From Sedimentisphaerales bacterium (lineage in GTDB: Bacteria > Planctomycetota > Phycisphaerae > Sedimentisphaerales > Anaerohalosphaeraceae), in contig JANQGW010000224.1 of the NCBI GenBank assembly GCA_028282905.1, positions 1 through 45,415 on the forward strand: a stretch of DNA of 45,415 nt. The letters run 5' to 3'. This document shows positions 37,298-43,953 of this stretch, piece by piece. The position numbers and the translations under genes were made by a program. The notes beneath the pieces are model-generated. The model had not been told where the DNA came from and ran no database searches. It saw only the letters and a list, made by a program, of their open reading frames with translations. The first letter of the stretch is position 1. Each line of letters starts with the position of its first letter.

Positions 37298-37321
37298 AAT
37301 TATTGTTCATGAACAATAATT
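37298..37321. promoter_or_regulatory. 24-bp perfect palindrome downstream of parA
   Basis: The half-site AATTATTGTTCA is followed directly by its complement TGAACAATAATT. It lies 87 bp after parA. It is not the parS consensus (TGTTTCAC half-site). It could be an operator, or a hairpin helping to end the transcript; T residues follow about 9 nt later. Confidence 0.45.
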
Positions 37322-37345
37322 TGTCAATGTTTTTTTCACAAAAAA

Positions 37346-37514
37346 TTAAGGGCAGTTCTAATAATTGCTTTTGAGCGGCAAGTAGAAGATTTTTGTCTTC
37401 CGGCAAGGAAGGAAAATCAGCTTTAGCCAAAGCTAAGGCTTATTTTTTCTGACGCCGCCCGGAATCAAAAAGATTCGCTTGTCCGCCAAAATGAATTATT
37501 AGAGGTGCCCTTAA
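37346..37514. mobile_element. 169-bp MITE-like element with TTAA ends
   Basis: The ends are imperfect inverted repeats of about 37 bp: the left begins TTAAGGGCAGTTCTAATAAT and the right, read inward, begins TTAAGGGCACCTCTAATAAT. Both start with TTAA, a probable target duplication. The interior is non-coding, with GAAGA/TCTTC and AGCTTTAGC/GCTAAGGCT hairpin parts. The right TTAA overlaps the stop codon of the glycosidase gene. No transposase is present. Confidence 0.55.
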
Positions 37515-38590
37515 CGCTTCTTTGTTTCTTCAATCATCGGCAGTTGTATATTACAGGCAAAGTCGCCCTTCTTAATCGCCACATAAAGCACGATGGCTTT
37601 GCCTGCTTCATCGGTCAACACAAACGGACGCTCCATACGATCCGGTTTAAAAATCGAACCGTCATCAAACCGAATTTCCTTTGTCGTCAGTGGACTGTTA
37701 GCCGCTTTTTCCCATGCGAAACCATCCTTCGATGTAATCAAGCCAATTTTTGTATGTGCATGATAAACGGCGTAAAAACACATCTCAGTTTTGTCATACC
37801 ACATCGACGTATCTTCGGTATCAAACGTGTCAATAACCGCTTTGTGATAAATCTCAAACGGCCCTTCCGGCCGTTTTGCTGTTGCCAGCGCCTGGTTGCG
37901 AATAAACTTTTCCGTGCCGGGCTTATCGCCTTTGACAATCATAAAATAGGTTCCGTCCGGCCCTTGCGTCACCGCCGGGTTCACCGTTAGCGTCTTGATG
38001 GTTTTCGCCGGCTCGACAACAACATGCGGCAATCTTTTCCATGGCCCGTTCAAACTCTCTGACACTGCCACAAATGTTCGCTGATTTTCTCGAAGCGGTT
38101 TCCATGACGGATGACTGTAGCCGGTTTTAGACATATCAAGCAGTTTCTCATCCCCCTTAATGCCGTGCGTGGCGATATAGTACAGGTAATACTTGCCGCC
38201 AAAACGTTTAATCTTTGGGTTGTGGGCAGTGACCTGCTTAAAATCTTCGGTATTCATTGCCAACGCCGTATCCACGTAACGCCATGGTCCTAACGGGTTA
38301 TCCGCAACCGCATGAGCGACCTCCGAACGCCCCAACCAGCCGTAAAAGGTATAGCGTTTGGCCCAGCGGGCATAAAACATGTGATAACGCCCGTCGTCAG
38401 CCTTGATAACCGACGCCCCCCAGTTGTACCACTCCGGATCGGCAAATACGCATTCACACGTAGCTCGATCCGTCAATGAAAGCTTCGACGCCGCGGGAAT
38501 TGCCGTCGGCTTTCCCACAGCCGCCCAGGTTTGCCCCATTAAGATAACCGCTGTCAACAAAAAGAAACGTCCCAATCCTTTATCCATCAT
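37511..38590 (-). CDS. Secreted GH43-like glycoside hydrolase
   Basis: This 359-residue protein has a signal peptide (hydrophobic residues 9-20, cleavage near WAA at 24). It has the five-bladed beta-propeller pattern of GH43/GH117-like hydrolases: repeated blades such as DDGRYHMFYARW, FGGKYYLYYIATHG, GPDGTYFMIVKG and DKTEMCFYAVYHAH. Catalytic acids cannot be assigned by eye. The enzyme probably trims plant or algal polysaccharides outside the cytoplasm; the nearby sulfatase at 40558 fits sulfated glycan use. Start is ATG 38590 (a second ATG follows directly) behind GGGAG. The stop TAA is part of the TTAA end of the adjoining MITE. Confidence 0.75.
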   Translation of the reverse strand: MMDKGLGRFFLLTAVILMGQTWAAVGKPTAIPAASKLSLTDRATCECVFADPEWYNWGASVIKADDGRYHMFYARWAKRYTFYGWLGRSEVAHAVADNPLGPWRYVDTALAMNTEDFKQVTAHNPKIKRFGGKYYLYYIATHGIKGDEKLLDMSKTGYSHPSWKPLRENQRTFVAVSESLNGPWKRLPHVVVEPAKTIKTLTVNPAVTQGPDGTYFMIVKGDKPGTEKFIRNQALATAKRPEGPFEIYHKAVIDTFDTEDTSMWYDKTEMCFYAVYHAHTKIGLITSKDGFAWEKAANSPLTTKEIRFDDGSIFKPDRMERPFVLTDEAGKAIVLYVAIKKGDFACNIQLPMIEETKKR

Positions 38591-38626
38591 GCATCTCCCG
38601 TAATGACAGTCACATTGGTAATACTC

Positions 38627-39346
38627 TTAATCCTTAGCCTTCTTAAAATCGCCGGTCAGCTCAGATGGATTCTCCAGTAAACTGACAACGCGATGGAGAA
38701 ACTGCGCCGCGTATCGTTCATCCATCACCCGGTGATCAAACGCCAGTGCCACATACATCATCTTGCGAATCACAAAATCCTCACCCCGCTTGACAACCAC
38801 ATCTTCAAAATTGCCGATAGACACAATACCCGTCGAAAGCGGCGGGCTGATCGCGTAAAACGTCTCAATACCGTACATCCCAAGCCCGCTGAGCACCACA
38901 CTCGCCCCGTCAAAATCATCGGGCGCCAACTTGTTAGTCCGTGCCCGTTTCAGCAAATCATCGCTGACGCGAGCGGTGTCAGCTAATGTTTTACCGTTCA
39001 TATCCCGCACTACCGGCACCACCAATCCCTGCGGTGCGGCCACAGCGAACCCGACGCCAATCTTTTCGGAAATAACCAGGTTTTCCACCGCTTCGTCAAT
39101 CGTCGCCGCCAGCAGAGGATATTCCTGAATTGCCCGCGCAATCGCATAGATAAAGAAATCATTGGTCGTCACACGCACCTTGACTTCCTTGCAATAGGTT
39201 CTGCGCATTTTCGCCAGATCGGTCAAATCCGCCTGTATCCGCACATACCCGGTCGGCTTGGTCTGCTTGGACTGCAGCATATACGTTCCGATCAGCTTTT
39301 GAATACGCGTCAGCGGCACTTGGTTGTCAGTTACCGGCACTGTCAA
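38627..39346 (-). CDS. Stand-alone 2-oxoacid dehydrogenase acyltransferase (E2) catalytic domain
   Basis: This 239-residue protein matches only the catalytic domain of dihydrolipoamide acyltransferases. It begins PLTRIQKLIGTYML and continues with FAVAAPQGLVVPVVRDMNGK and the active-site block FDHRVMDERYAAQF (H205, D209). The usual Gly after the Asp is Glu. Lipoyl and peripheral-subunit-binding domains are absent, so it cannot act as a normal multienzyme core alone. TTG 39346 is chosen because AGGAG lies 8 nt upstream and it starts where the domain does. The frame stays open 15 codons further up, across a 13-bp tandem duplication. The partner is unknown. Confidence 0.75.
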   Translation of the reverse strand: MTVPVTDNQVPLTRIQKLIGTYMLQSKQTKPTGYVRIQADLTDLAKMRRTYCKEVKVRVTTNDFFIYAIARAIQEYPLLAATIDEAVENLVISEKIGVGFAVAAPQGLVVPVVRDMNGKTLADTARVSDDLLKRARTNKLAPDDFDGASVVLSGLGMYGIETFYAISPPLSTGIVSIGNFEDVVVKRGEDFVIRKMMYVALAFDHRVMDERYAAQFLHRVVSLLENPSELTGDFKKAKD

Positions 39347-39359
39347 ATTAAACTCTCCT

Positions 39360-39385
39360 GTGTCAGTCTTACGTGTCAGTCTTAC
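39360..39385. repeat. 13-bp tandem duplication upstream of the E2-like gene
   Basis: GTGTCAGTCTTAC occurs twice, head to tail (39360-39372 and 39373-39385). It lies in the leader of the minus-strand E2-like gene and would shift any upstream start by 13 bases. Confidence 0.7.
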
Positions 39386-39509
39386 GGTCAATATTCAGAC
39401 ATTATTGTACTGTGAACAGTCAATAATTCAAGCATATTTGTCTTGCGGGCCGATTGCGTCAAATCTATAATAGATTTGTCAGGTTAACTTAGTTTGAAAG
39501 GAACTTCTC

Positions 39510-39703
39510 ATGCGTTACTTTCTGGCCATCCTCCTGCCGCCGGTGGCGGTACTGCTCTGCGGCAAACCCATTCAGTTTATTCTCAACATTTACTGACCAT
39601 TTTGGGCTGGATTCCCGGTGTCATCCACGCCATCTTAGTCGTCAACTCACATTTGGCCGACAAGCGTGCCAATAAAATTGTTAGCGCCATGAAAGACAAA
39701 TAA
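39510..39703 (+). pseudogene. YqaE/Pmp3-family small membrane protein, frameshifted
   Basis: The start ATG 39510 has AAAGGA upstream and reads MRYFLAILLPPVAVLLCGKP, then QFILNI, and stops at a TGA. One frame over the DNA continues LLTILGWIPGVIHAILVV and a short charged end to TAA 39703. Together they form the complete two-helix YqaE/Pmp3 (UPF0057) pattern, a small stress-associated membrane protein. One T missing in the run near 39587-39590 (AACATTTACTG; four T would restore the frame) explains it. Either a real mutation or a homopolymer error. Confidence 0.75.
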
Positions 39704-39728
39704 CTATCCAGAAGAAAACGAGGGAACA

Positions 39729-40400
39729 ATGAGAATACAAAAAACATCTATCATCTCACTATACATTATACTGGTCGCCTGTGTCCTATGCGGCTGCCAG
39801 AAAGTCTATTACGGCACCATGGAAAAATTTGGCGTCCACAAGCGGGATATCCTGGTAGACCGCGTCGAAGATGCCCGAGATGCGCAGAATGAGGCCAAAG
39901 AACAATTCGCCTCGGCACTGGAGGAATTCACCTCCGTCGTTAATGTCAAAGGCGGCGACCTCGAAGCTCGCTACAACAAGCTCAAACAGGAATATGGCAA
40001 GAGCGAAAGCCGGGCAGACGCCGTCCGCAACCGTATTGCTGATGTCCAGCGTGTTGCCGAGGCTTTGTTCAAGGAATGGGAAAAGGAACTGGACGAATAC
40101 TCCAGCGACAATCTTCGCCGAAGCAGTGAAACCCGCCTCAAACAGACTCGCAGCCGCTACAAGACATTAATCACAGCCATGAAACAGGCCGAATCCAAAA
40201 TTGAACCGGTTCTGTCGGCCTTCAAAGACCAGGTATTGTTCTTAAAACACAACCTCAACGCCAAGGCCATCGCCTCACTGCAGGATGAACTGGCGACGGT
40301 TGAAAACGAAATCGCCGTACTGGTTCGCGAAATGGAAAAATCCATCAACGAAGCCGATGCCTTCATTCAATCCATGACACAATCCGAAGCGAATAACTAA
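39729..40400 (+). CDS. DUF2959-type lipoprotein
   Basis: This 223-residue protein has a lipoprotein signal (hydrophobic residues 8-20, C23 as probable lipidated Cys). The family block YYGTMEKFGVHKRDILVDRV and DARDAQNEAKEQF lies just after it. The remainder is a long helical, probably coiled-coil region to about residue 215. DUF2959 proteins have no known biochemical role. SD GAGGG precedes ATG 39729. It follows the YqaE gene by 25 bp and may share its transcript. A hairpin repeat (copy C) lies after the stop. Confidence 0.85.
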   Translation: MRIQKTSIISLYIILVACVLCGCQKVYYGTMEKFGVHKRDILVDRVEDARDAQNEAKEQFASALEEFTSVVNVKGGDLEARYNKLKQEYGKSESRADAVRNRIADVQRVAEALFKEWEKELDEYSSDNLRRSSETRLKQTRSRYKTLITAMKQAESKIEPVLSAFKDQVLFLKHNLNAKAIASLQDELATVENEIAVLVREMEKSINEADAFIQSMTQSEANN

Positions 40401-40417
40401 GCTGCCGCTTAAGAAAA

Positions 40418-40540
40418 GAACCACAGATGAACACTAATAAACACGAATTTTAAAGAAGGATTATGAGAGCCTTGGGTTAAACCTCAGTAAATCATTTTCA
40501 AAATAATTATTCGTGTCTATCCGTGTTCATTCGTGGTTCT
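40418..40540. repeat. Dispersed intergenic repeat, copy C (full hairpin)
   Basis: The left arm (GAACCACAGATGAACACTAA, then TAAACACGAAT, from 40418) and the right arm (ending ATCCGTGTTCATTCGTGGTT near 40538) are imperfectly inverted over about 34 bp with a 60-bp loop. It fills the gap between the convergent DUF2959 and sulfatase genes. Confidence 0.65.
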
Positions 40541-40557
40541 AAAAATCTGCTTTTACA

Positions 40558-41937
40558 TTACCCCTTTTTGTTTTTGGGGATTCTTTTTTCAAGCTGTGTC
40601 GGAAACGGCTTAACCGTCGCCTTATGTTTTTCCACGTCCGCGATGATCTCCTCAACCACGTCCGGGTGTTTGGCGGCAATGTTATACTTCTCCGACGGAT
40701 CATGATCGAGGTGAAACAGCATCGGCGGATCTTGCTTGTGCGGTTTATCTCGATAGCCCGCCTGTGTAATAAAGTGCAGTTTCCACGGACCTTTGCGAAC
40801 GGCATATATTTTTGTGCCGCGATAATAAAACAGCAGTTCTCTCTCCGCTTTAGTACCGGATACAAGGGTTTCTTTTAAGCTGAATCCGTCATAGATGCGA
40901 TCAGTTGGCATCGCTGCGCCCGCCAAATCCAAGCATGTCGGAAAAATATCCACCGTTGAAGTAATATCCGTATTGATTGTCGCCGGCTTAATCGTCCCCG
41001 GCCACCAAGCCACCGTCGGCACACGCATTCCCCCTTCCCAGGTGCTGCCCTTACCACCGCGAAGCAATCCCGCCGAGCCGCCGCGAATATTACAGGTCAA
41101 CCACGGCCCATTATCGCTCGTAAAGAAGACAACCGTGTTCTTATCAATATTAAGTTTCTTCAGTGTCTCAAGTATCCGCCCCACACTCCAGTCCAGTTCC
41201 TCCACCACATCGCCATAGAGACCGCGTGGGCTTTTGCCCTCAAAATCTTTGGATGCAAACAGCGGAACATGTGGAAAACTGTGCGCAAAATACAAAAAGA
41301 ACGGCTTGTCTTTATTGGCCGTAATAAACCGCTCCGCTTGTGCAGTATAGCGTTTGGTCAGCGTATGCTGGTCCACCGGCTCCTCAATCGTCTCCAAATT
41401 CTTCACCAGCGGCGACGGCTTCATATCATTACTGTAAGGAATGCCAAAATACTCGTCAAAACCATGATTGGTCGGCATAAATTCCGGCAGATGCCCAAGA
41501 TGCCACTTACCCACACAACTGGTCGCATAGCCATGCTTTTTTAAGGCCGTTGCAATCGTAATCTCCGTCTTTGGCAGCCCGCCTGCAGAATCTGGGAACA
41601 GCACACGCCGCTTGTCACTGCACATACCGTTTCGGATGGGCAGCCGTCCGGTCATCAGGCCTGCCCGACTCGGCGTGCAAACAGCAGACGCCGTATAAAA
41701 TTGAGTCAGCTTCATCCCCTCGGCAGCCATGCGGTCAAGATTAGGCGTTCGGATGGTAGGATGACCAAATGATGACAGGTCTCCGTAGCCCAGATCGTCC
41801 GTGAAGATAACGATCATATTCGGCATTGTCGGTTTGGCTTGGGCCGCAGCGGCAGTTGCCGGCAGTGAAACCGTACAGGCAGCAAGTGTCAGACCAGCCG
41901 CTTTCAGATAATCCCGTCGTGTCAGATAATCGTGCAT
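40558..41937 (-). CDS. Tat-exported type I sulfatase
   Basis: This 459-residue arylsulfatase-type enzyme hydrolyses sulfate esters using a formylglycine made from Cys. The active-site signature is C87-T-P-S-R in VCTPSRAGLMTGRLP. Metal ligands are seen as IVIFTDDLGYGD (D47, D48) and FFTSDNGPW. The N-terminus has the twin-arginine motif RRDYLK and a hydrophobic stretch, so it is exported folded. C-type maturation requires an anaerobic (anSME) or FGE enzyme, not in this window. The substrate is not predictable; with the GH43-like enzyme 2 kb away it suggests sulfated polysaccharide use. Start is ATG 41937. Confidence 0.93.
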   Translation of the reverse strand: MHDYLTRRDYLKAAGLTLAACTVSLPATAAAAQAKPTMPNMIVIFTDDLGYGDLSSFGHPTIRTPNLDRMAAEGMKLTQFYTASAVCTPSRAGLMTGRLPIRNGMCSDKRRVLFPDSAGGLPKTEITIATALKKHGYATSCVGKWHLGHLPEFMPTNHGFDEYFGIPYSNDMKPSPLVKNLETIEEPVDQHTLTKRYTAQAERFITANKDKPFFLYFAHSFPHVPLFASKDFEGKSPRGLYGDVVEELDWSVGRILETLKKLNIDKNTVVFFTSDNGPWLTCNIRGGSAGLLRGGKGSTWEGGMRVPTVAWWPGTIKPATINTDITSTVDIFPTCLDLAGAAMPTDRIYDGFSLKETLVSGTKAERELLFYYRGTKIYAVRKGPWKLHFITQAGYRDKPHKQDPPMLFHLDHDPSEKYNIAAKHPDVVEEIIADVEKHKATVKPFPTQLEKRIPKNKKG

Positions 41938-41974
41938 TTGTGTATTTCCCCAGTAAACAATAGACTGTTTTGAA

Positions 41975-41998
41975 TATTTGATGTTATCCTATCAAATA
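41975..41998. promoter_or_regulatory. Operator-like inverted repeat upstream of the sulfatase
   Basis: TATTTGAT and ATCAAATA are perfect 8-bp inverted halves separated by 8 bp, 38 bp upstream of the sulfatase start. The layout is like a dimeric repressor site. No identity can be assigned. Confidence 0.4.
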
Positions 41999-42052
41999 AA
42001 CGATGTCTTGCACGAATTATTTCAAAACAGATTTGGATTTGTCGATATGCGC

Positions 42053-42086
42053 AAAAAAAGCCGGCAGATTCGATGAACCTGTCGGC
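42053..42086 (-). terminator. Rho-independent terminator of the PilZ gene
   Basis: Arms GCCGGCAG (42060-42067) and CTGTCGGC (42079-42086, one G-T pair) with an 11-nt loop are followed on the minus strand by seven T residues, 62 bp after the PilZ stop. Confidence 0.8.
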
Positions 42087-42148
42087 AATATATGGTTCAA
42101 CCCGCCCAATAACATATCGGCGGAATGGATTCGATTATTTCAGTCGGC

Positions 42149-42469
42149 CTACTGTTCAAACTGAACGGCAATTCCGATGGTACCGGCCTGCAGCATCTGC
42201 TTGCGTTCAACCCGCAGAATTTTCGCATGCTTAATGCGTGCGTACTGGCCCTTTTGTTTGGCTAATGACATCGTCCGGGGGAAATTGACCTCAATCTCGT
42301 GACCCGCACGTACCGGCGTGGTCATAGGGACACTGATAAACGCCCCGCCCTTACTGACATTGACGCTTTTGCCATTGAAAAAGCGGTTTGCTTCCGGCAG
42401 CCAGATACTGACCGGCCAGGAAAGGTCCGAACGTACATCACAACGCTGGTTAATGACTGCGCTCTCCAT
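42149..42469 (-). CDS. PilZ-domain protein
   Basis: This small single-domain PilZ protein (106 residues) is a likely cyclic di-GMP receptor. The RxxxR motif appears as R9-C-D-V-R13 and the NxSxxG motif as NVSKGGAF near residue 37, followed by a beta-rich core (EIEVNFPRT). Both ligand motifs are complete, so c-di-GMP binding is plausible. ATG 42469 is chosen because GGAG precedes it; the frame also opens at ATG 42508, which would add 13 residues without a ribosome site. The gene is alone, with its own terminator downstream. No cyclase is present in the window. Confidence 0.88.
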   Translation of the reverse strand: MESAVINQRCDVRSDLSWPVSIWLPEANRFFNGKSVNVSKGGAFISVPMTTPVRAGHEIEVNFPRTMSLAKQKGQYARIKHAKILRVERKQMLQAGTIGIAVQFEQ

Positions 42470-42714
42470 AGTTCCATTCTCCGTAAATTTAGTAAGTTTC
42501 AAAGCCATGAATAACTTATCGGCAATGTTAAATTGGGTAAATTAGAAAATATAGAGACTTTTTCCGCTGTTTCAAAAAAAAGTTTGAAATCTCCACTGTT
42601 CAGACATGTAAAACGCTATTATCGGATGAAAATTGAAAAAAGTCGCCCAGAAATGATTCTAAAAGCAAGAAAAAGGCCCGATAACTGCAACCTTAACGAC
42701 CTTTGACATTATAC

Positions 42715-42776
42715 TTAATCTGTGAAATTTGTGTAATCTGCCTGTCGAGCCGTAGCTCAAAGAGCGAAGGCTGACG
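42715..42776. repeat. Dispersed intergenic repeat, copy D, with adjoining hairpin
   Basis: TTAATCTGTGAAATTTGTGT is related to one arm of the repeat family. It runs into a hairpin AGCC..GCTC/GAGC..GGCT at 42748-42773, just downstream of the lptG stop on the minus strand, where it could end or stabilise the transcript. Confidence 0.45.
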
Positions 42777-42786
42777 GTTTCAAACT

Positions 42787-43935
42787 TTATGTTTTCATCG
42801 AATCAATTTCAAGCAAAGCAATGGGGAAAAAGATGAAAATCGGCATCCACGACCATAATGCCGGTCGGATTGCTCCGAAAACAACCTCCGTCGCCAACAG
42901 TTTACAGGCAAAAACAAACACAAAACAACTCGCCGTAGTGACAAAGCTGATTAAAATCGCCGTTTTCATCGCTTTCGGATCCCGGCAGACCAACACCGGA
43001 AGCGCCACCATCAGCATGATCAAATTGACAATCGGATCCGTAATCCGGCTGTTTTTCTGCAGCGACAAATCCGCCAGGTCCGTTTTACGGGTACCAGGGT
43101 TTTTTTCCAGCTCCGTCAATTGCCCCAAACTCAGCAGCGCCTTAAAGCCCTCTCGACGGCGAATCGGGATATCATCGGCCGTCAGGTCGCTTTCATAAAA
43201 ATCGACGGCTTTCGACTTCAGCGAAGCCATCGCCTCGTCATTCTTCGGCAAACTAACCTCCTGGCCGCCTGTCAGCTCCCAGCCGCCGAGATCTTTGTTG
43301 TAAACCGCACTGGTCGCGGTAATCTTGCCTTTTACCCGGTAAACCTCTTTATCCTCATCCGGTTTTTCACGCAAAATAACCGTCGGATAATGCAGCGTCC
43401 GTGTTTTTTCCTCATACTTCTGCGTACAGATCAAACTGCCGTTCTTGTCGCCGGCAAACCACAGGCTGTACGCGCCTTCCATCGGCGCATCGTCGTGTTT
43501 TCGCGTCAGGTCATGCGCAAACCGCGGAATCACCAACTCTTGGTCGACAATCATCAGTCCGGACAAAAACAGCGACAAAAACAAAATCGGCGCCAAAATA
43601 CGCTTTAAGCTCATACCAGACGCCATCACCGCGATCAGTTCGTTATTGCGGGTCATGCGCGTCAGTGAAAAGACCGCCGCGATCACAATCACCATCCCGG
43701 CGATTCCCTTATACCACAGACAACAGCGAACCGCGTAATACCGTACAACCAGCATCGCGATCTCACCAAACGAATAAATCTGACCAGTAGCCGGATTTTC
43801 CTTTTCCGTAAACTCGGCAAATTCATCGAGGTTTAAAAACAGGTCGATCGTCAAAAACAAGCCCAGCAAGATAAACAGGGTAATGAAATAGCCGTATAAA
43901 AAATTCTTCGCAATGTATCGGTCTAAAATCTTCAT
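42787..43935 (-). CDS. lptG: LptF/LptG-family permease (second subunit)
   Basis: This 382-residue protein is of the YjgP/YjgQ family, the inner-membrane half of the LptBFGC transporter that extracts lipopolysaccharide. It begins with ILDRYIAKNFLYGYFITLFI and a TM helix, has two further N-terminal TM segments (MVIVIAAVFSLTRMTRNNEL is conserved), a periplasmic jellyroll region and three C-terminal TM helices. Start is ATG 43935, 18 bp after the stop of the related upstream gene, so the pair forms one operon. Which copy is F and which is G is not certain. Confidence 0.85.
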   Translation of the reverse strand: MKILDRYIAKNFLYGYFITLFILLGLFLTIDLFLNLDEFAEFTEKENPATGQIYSFGEIAMLVVRYYAVRCCLWYKGIAGMVIVIAAVFSLTRMTRNNELIAVMASGMSLKRILAPILFLSLFLSGLMIVDQELVIPRFAHDLTRKHDDAPMEGAYSLWFAGDKNGSLICTQKYEEKTRTLHYPTVILREKPDEDKEVYRVKGKITATSAVYNKDLGGWELTGGQEVSLPKNDEAMASLKSKAVDFYESDLTADDIPIRRREGFKALLSLGQLTELEKNPGTRKTDLADLSLQKNSRITDPIVNLIMLMVALPVLVCRDPKAMKTAILISFVTTASCFVFVFACKLLATEVVFGAIRPALWSWMPIFIFFPIALLEIDSMKT

Positions 43936-43953
43936 GGTTCAGGTCACATCCTT

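Noticed and set aside
37298-37321. parS site next to parA
   Set aside because: It is a perfect palindrome but the half-site AATTATTGTTCA does not match the parS half TGTTTCAC.
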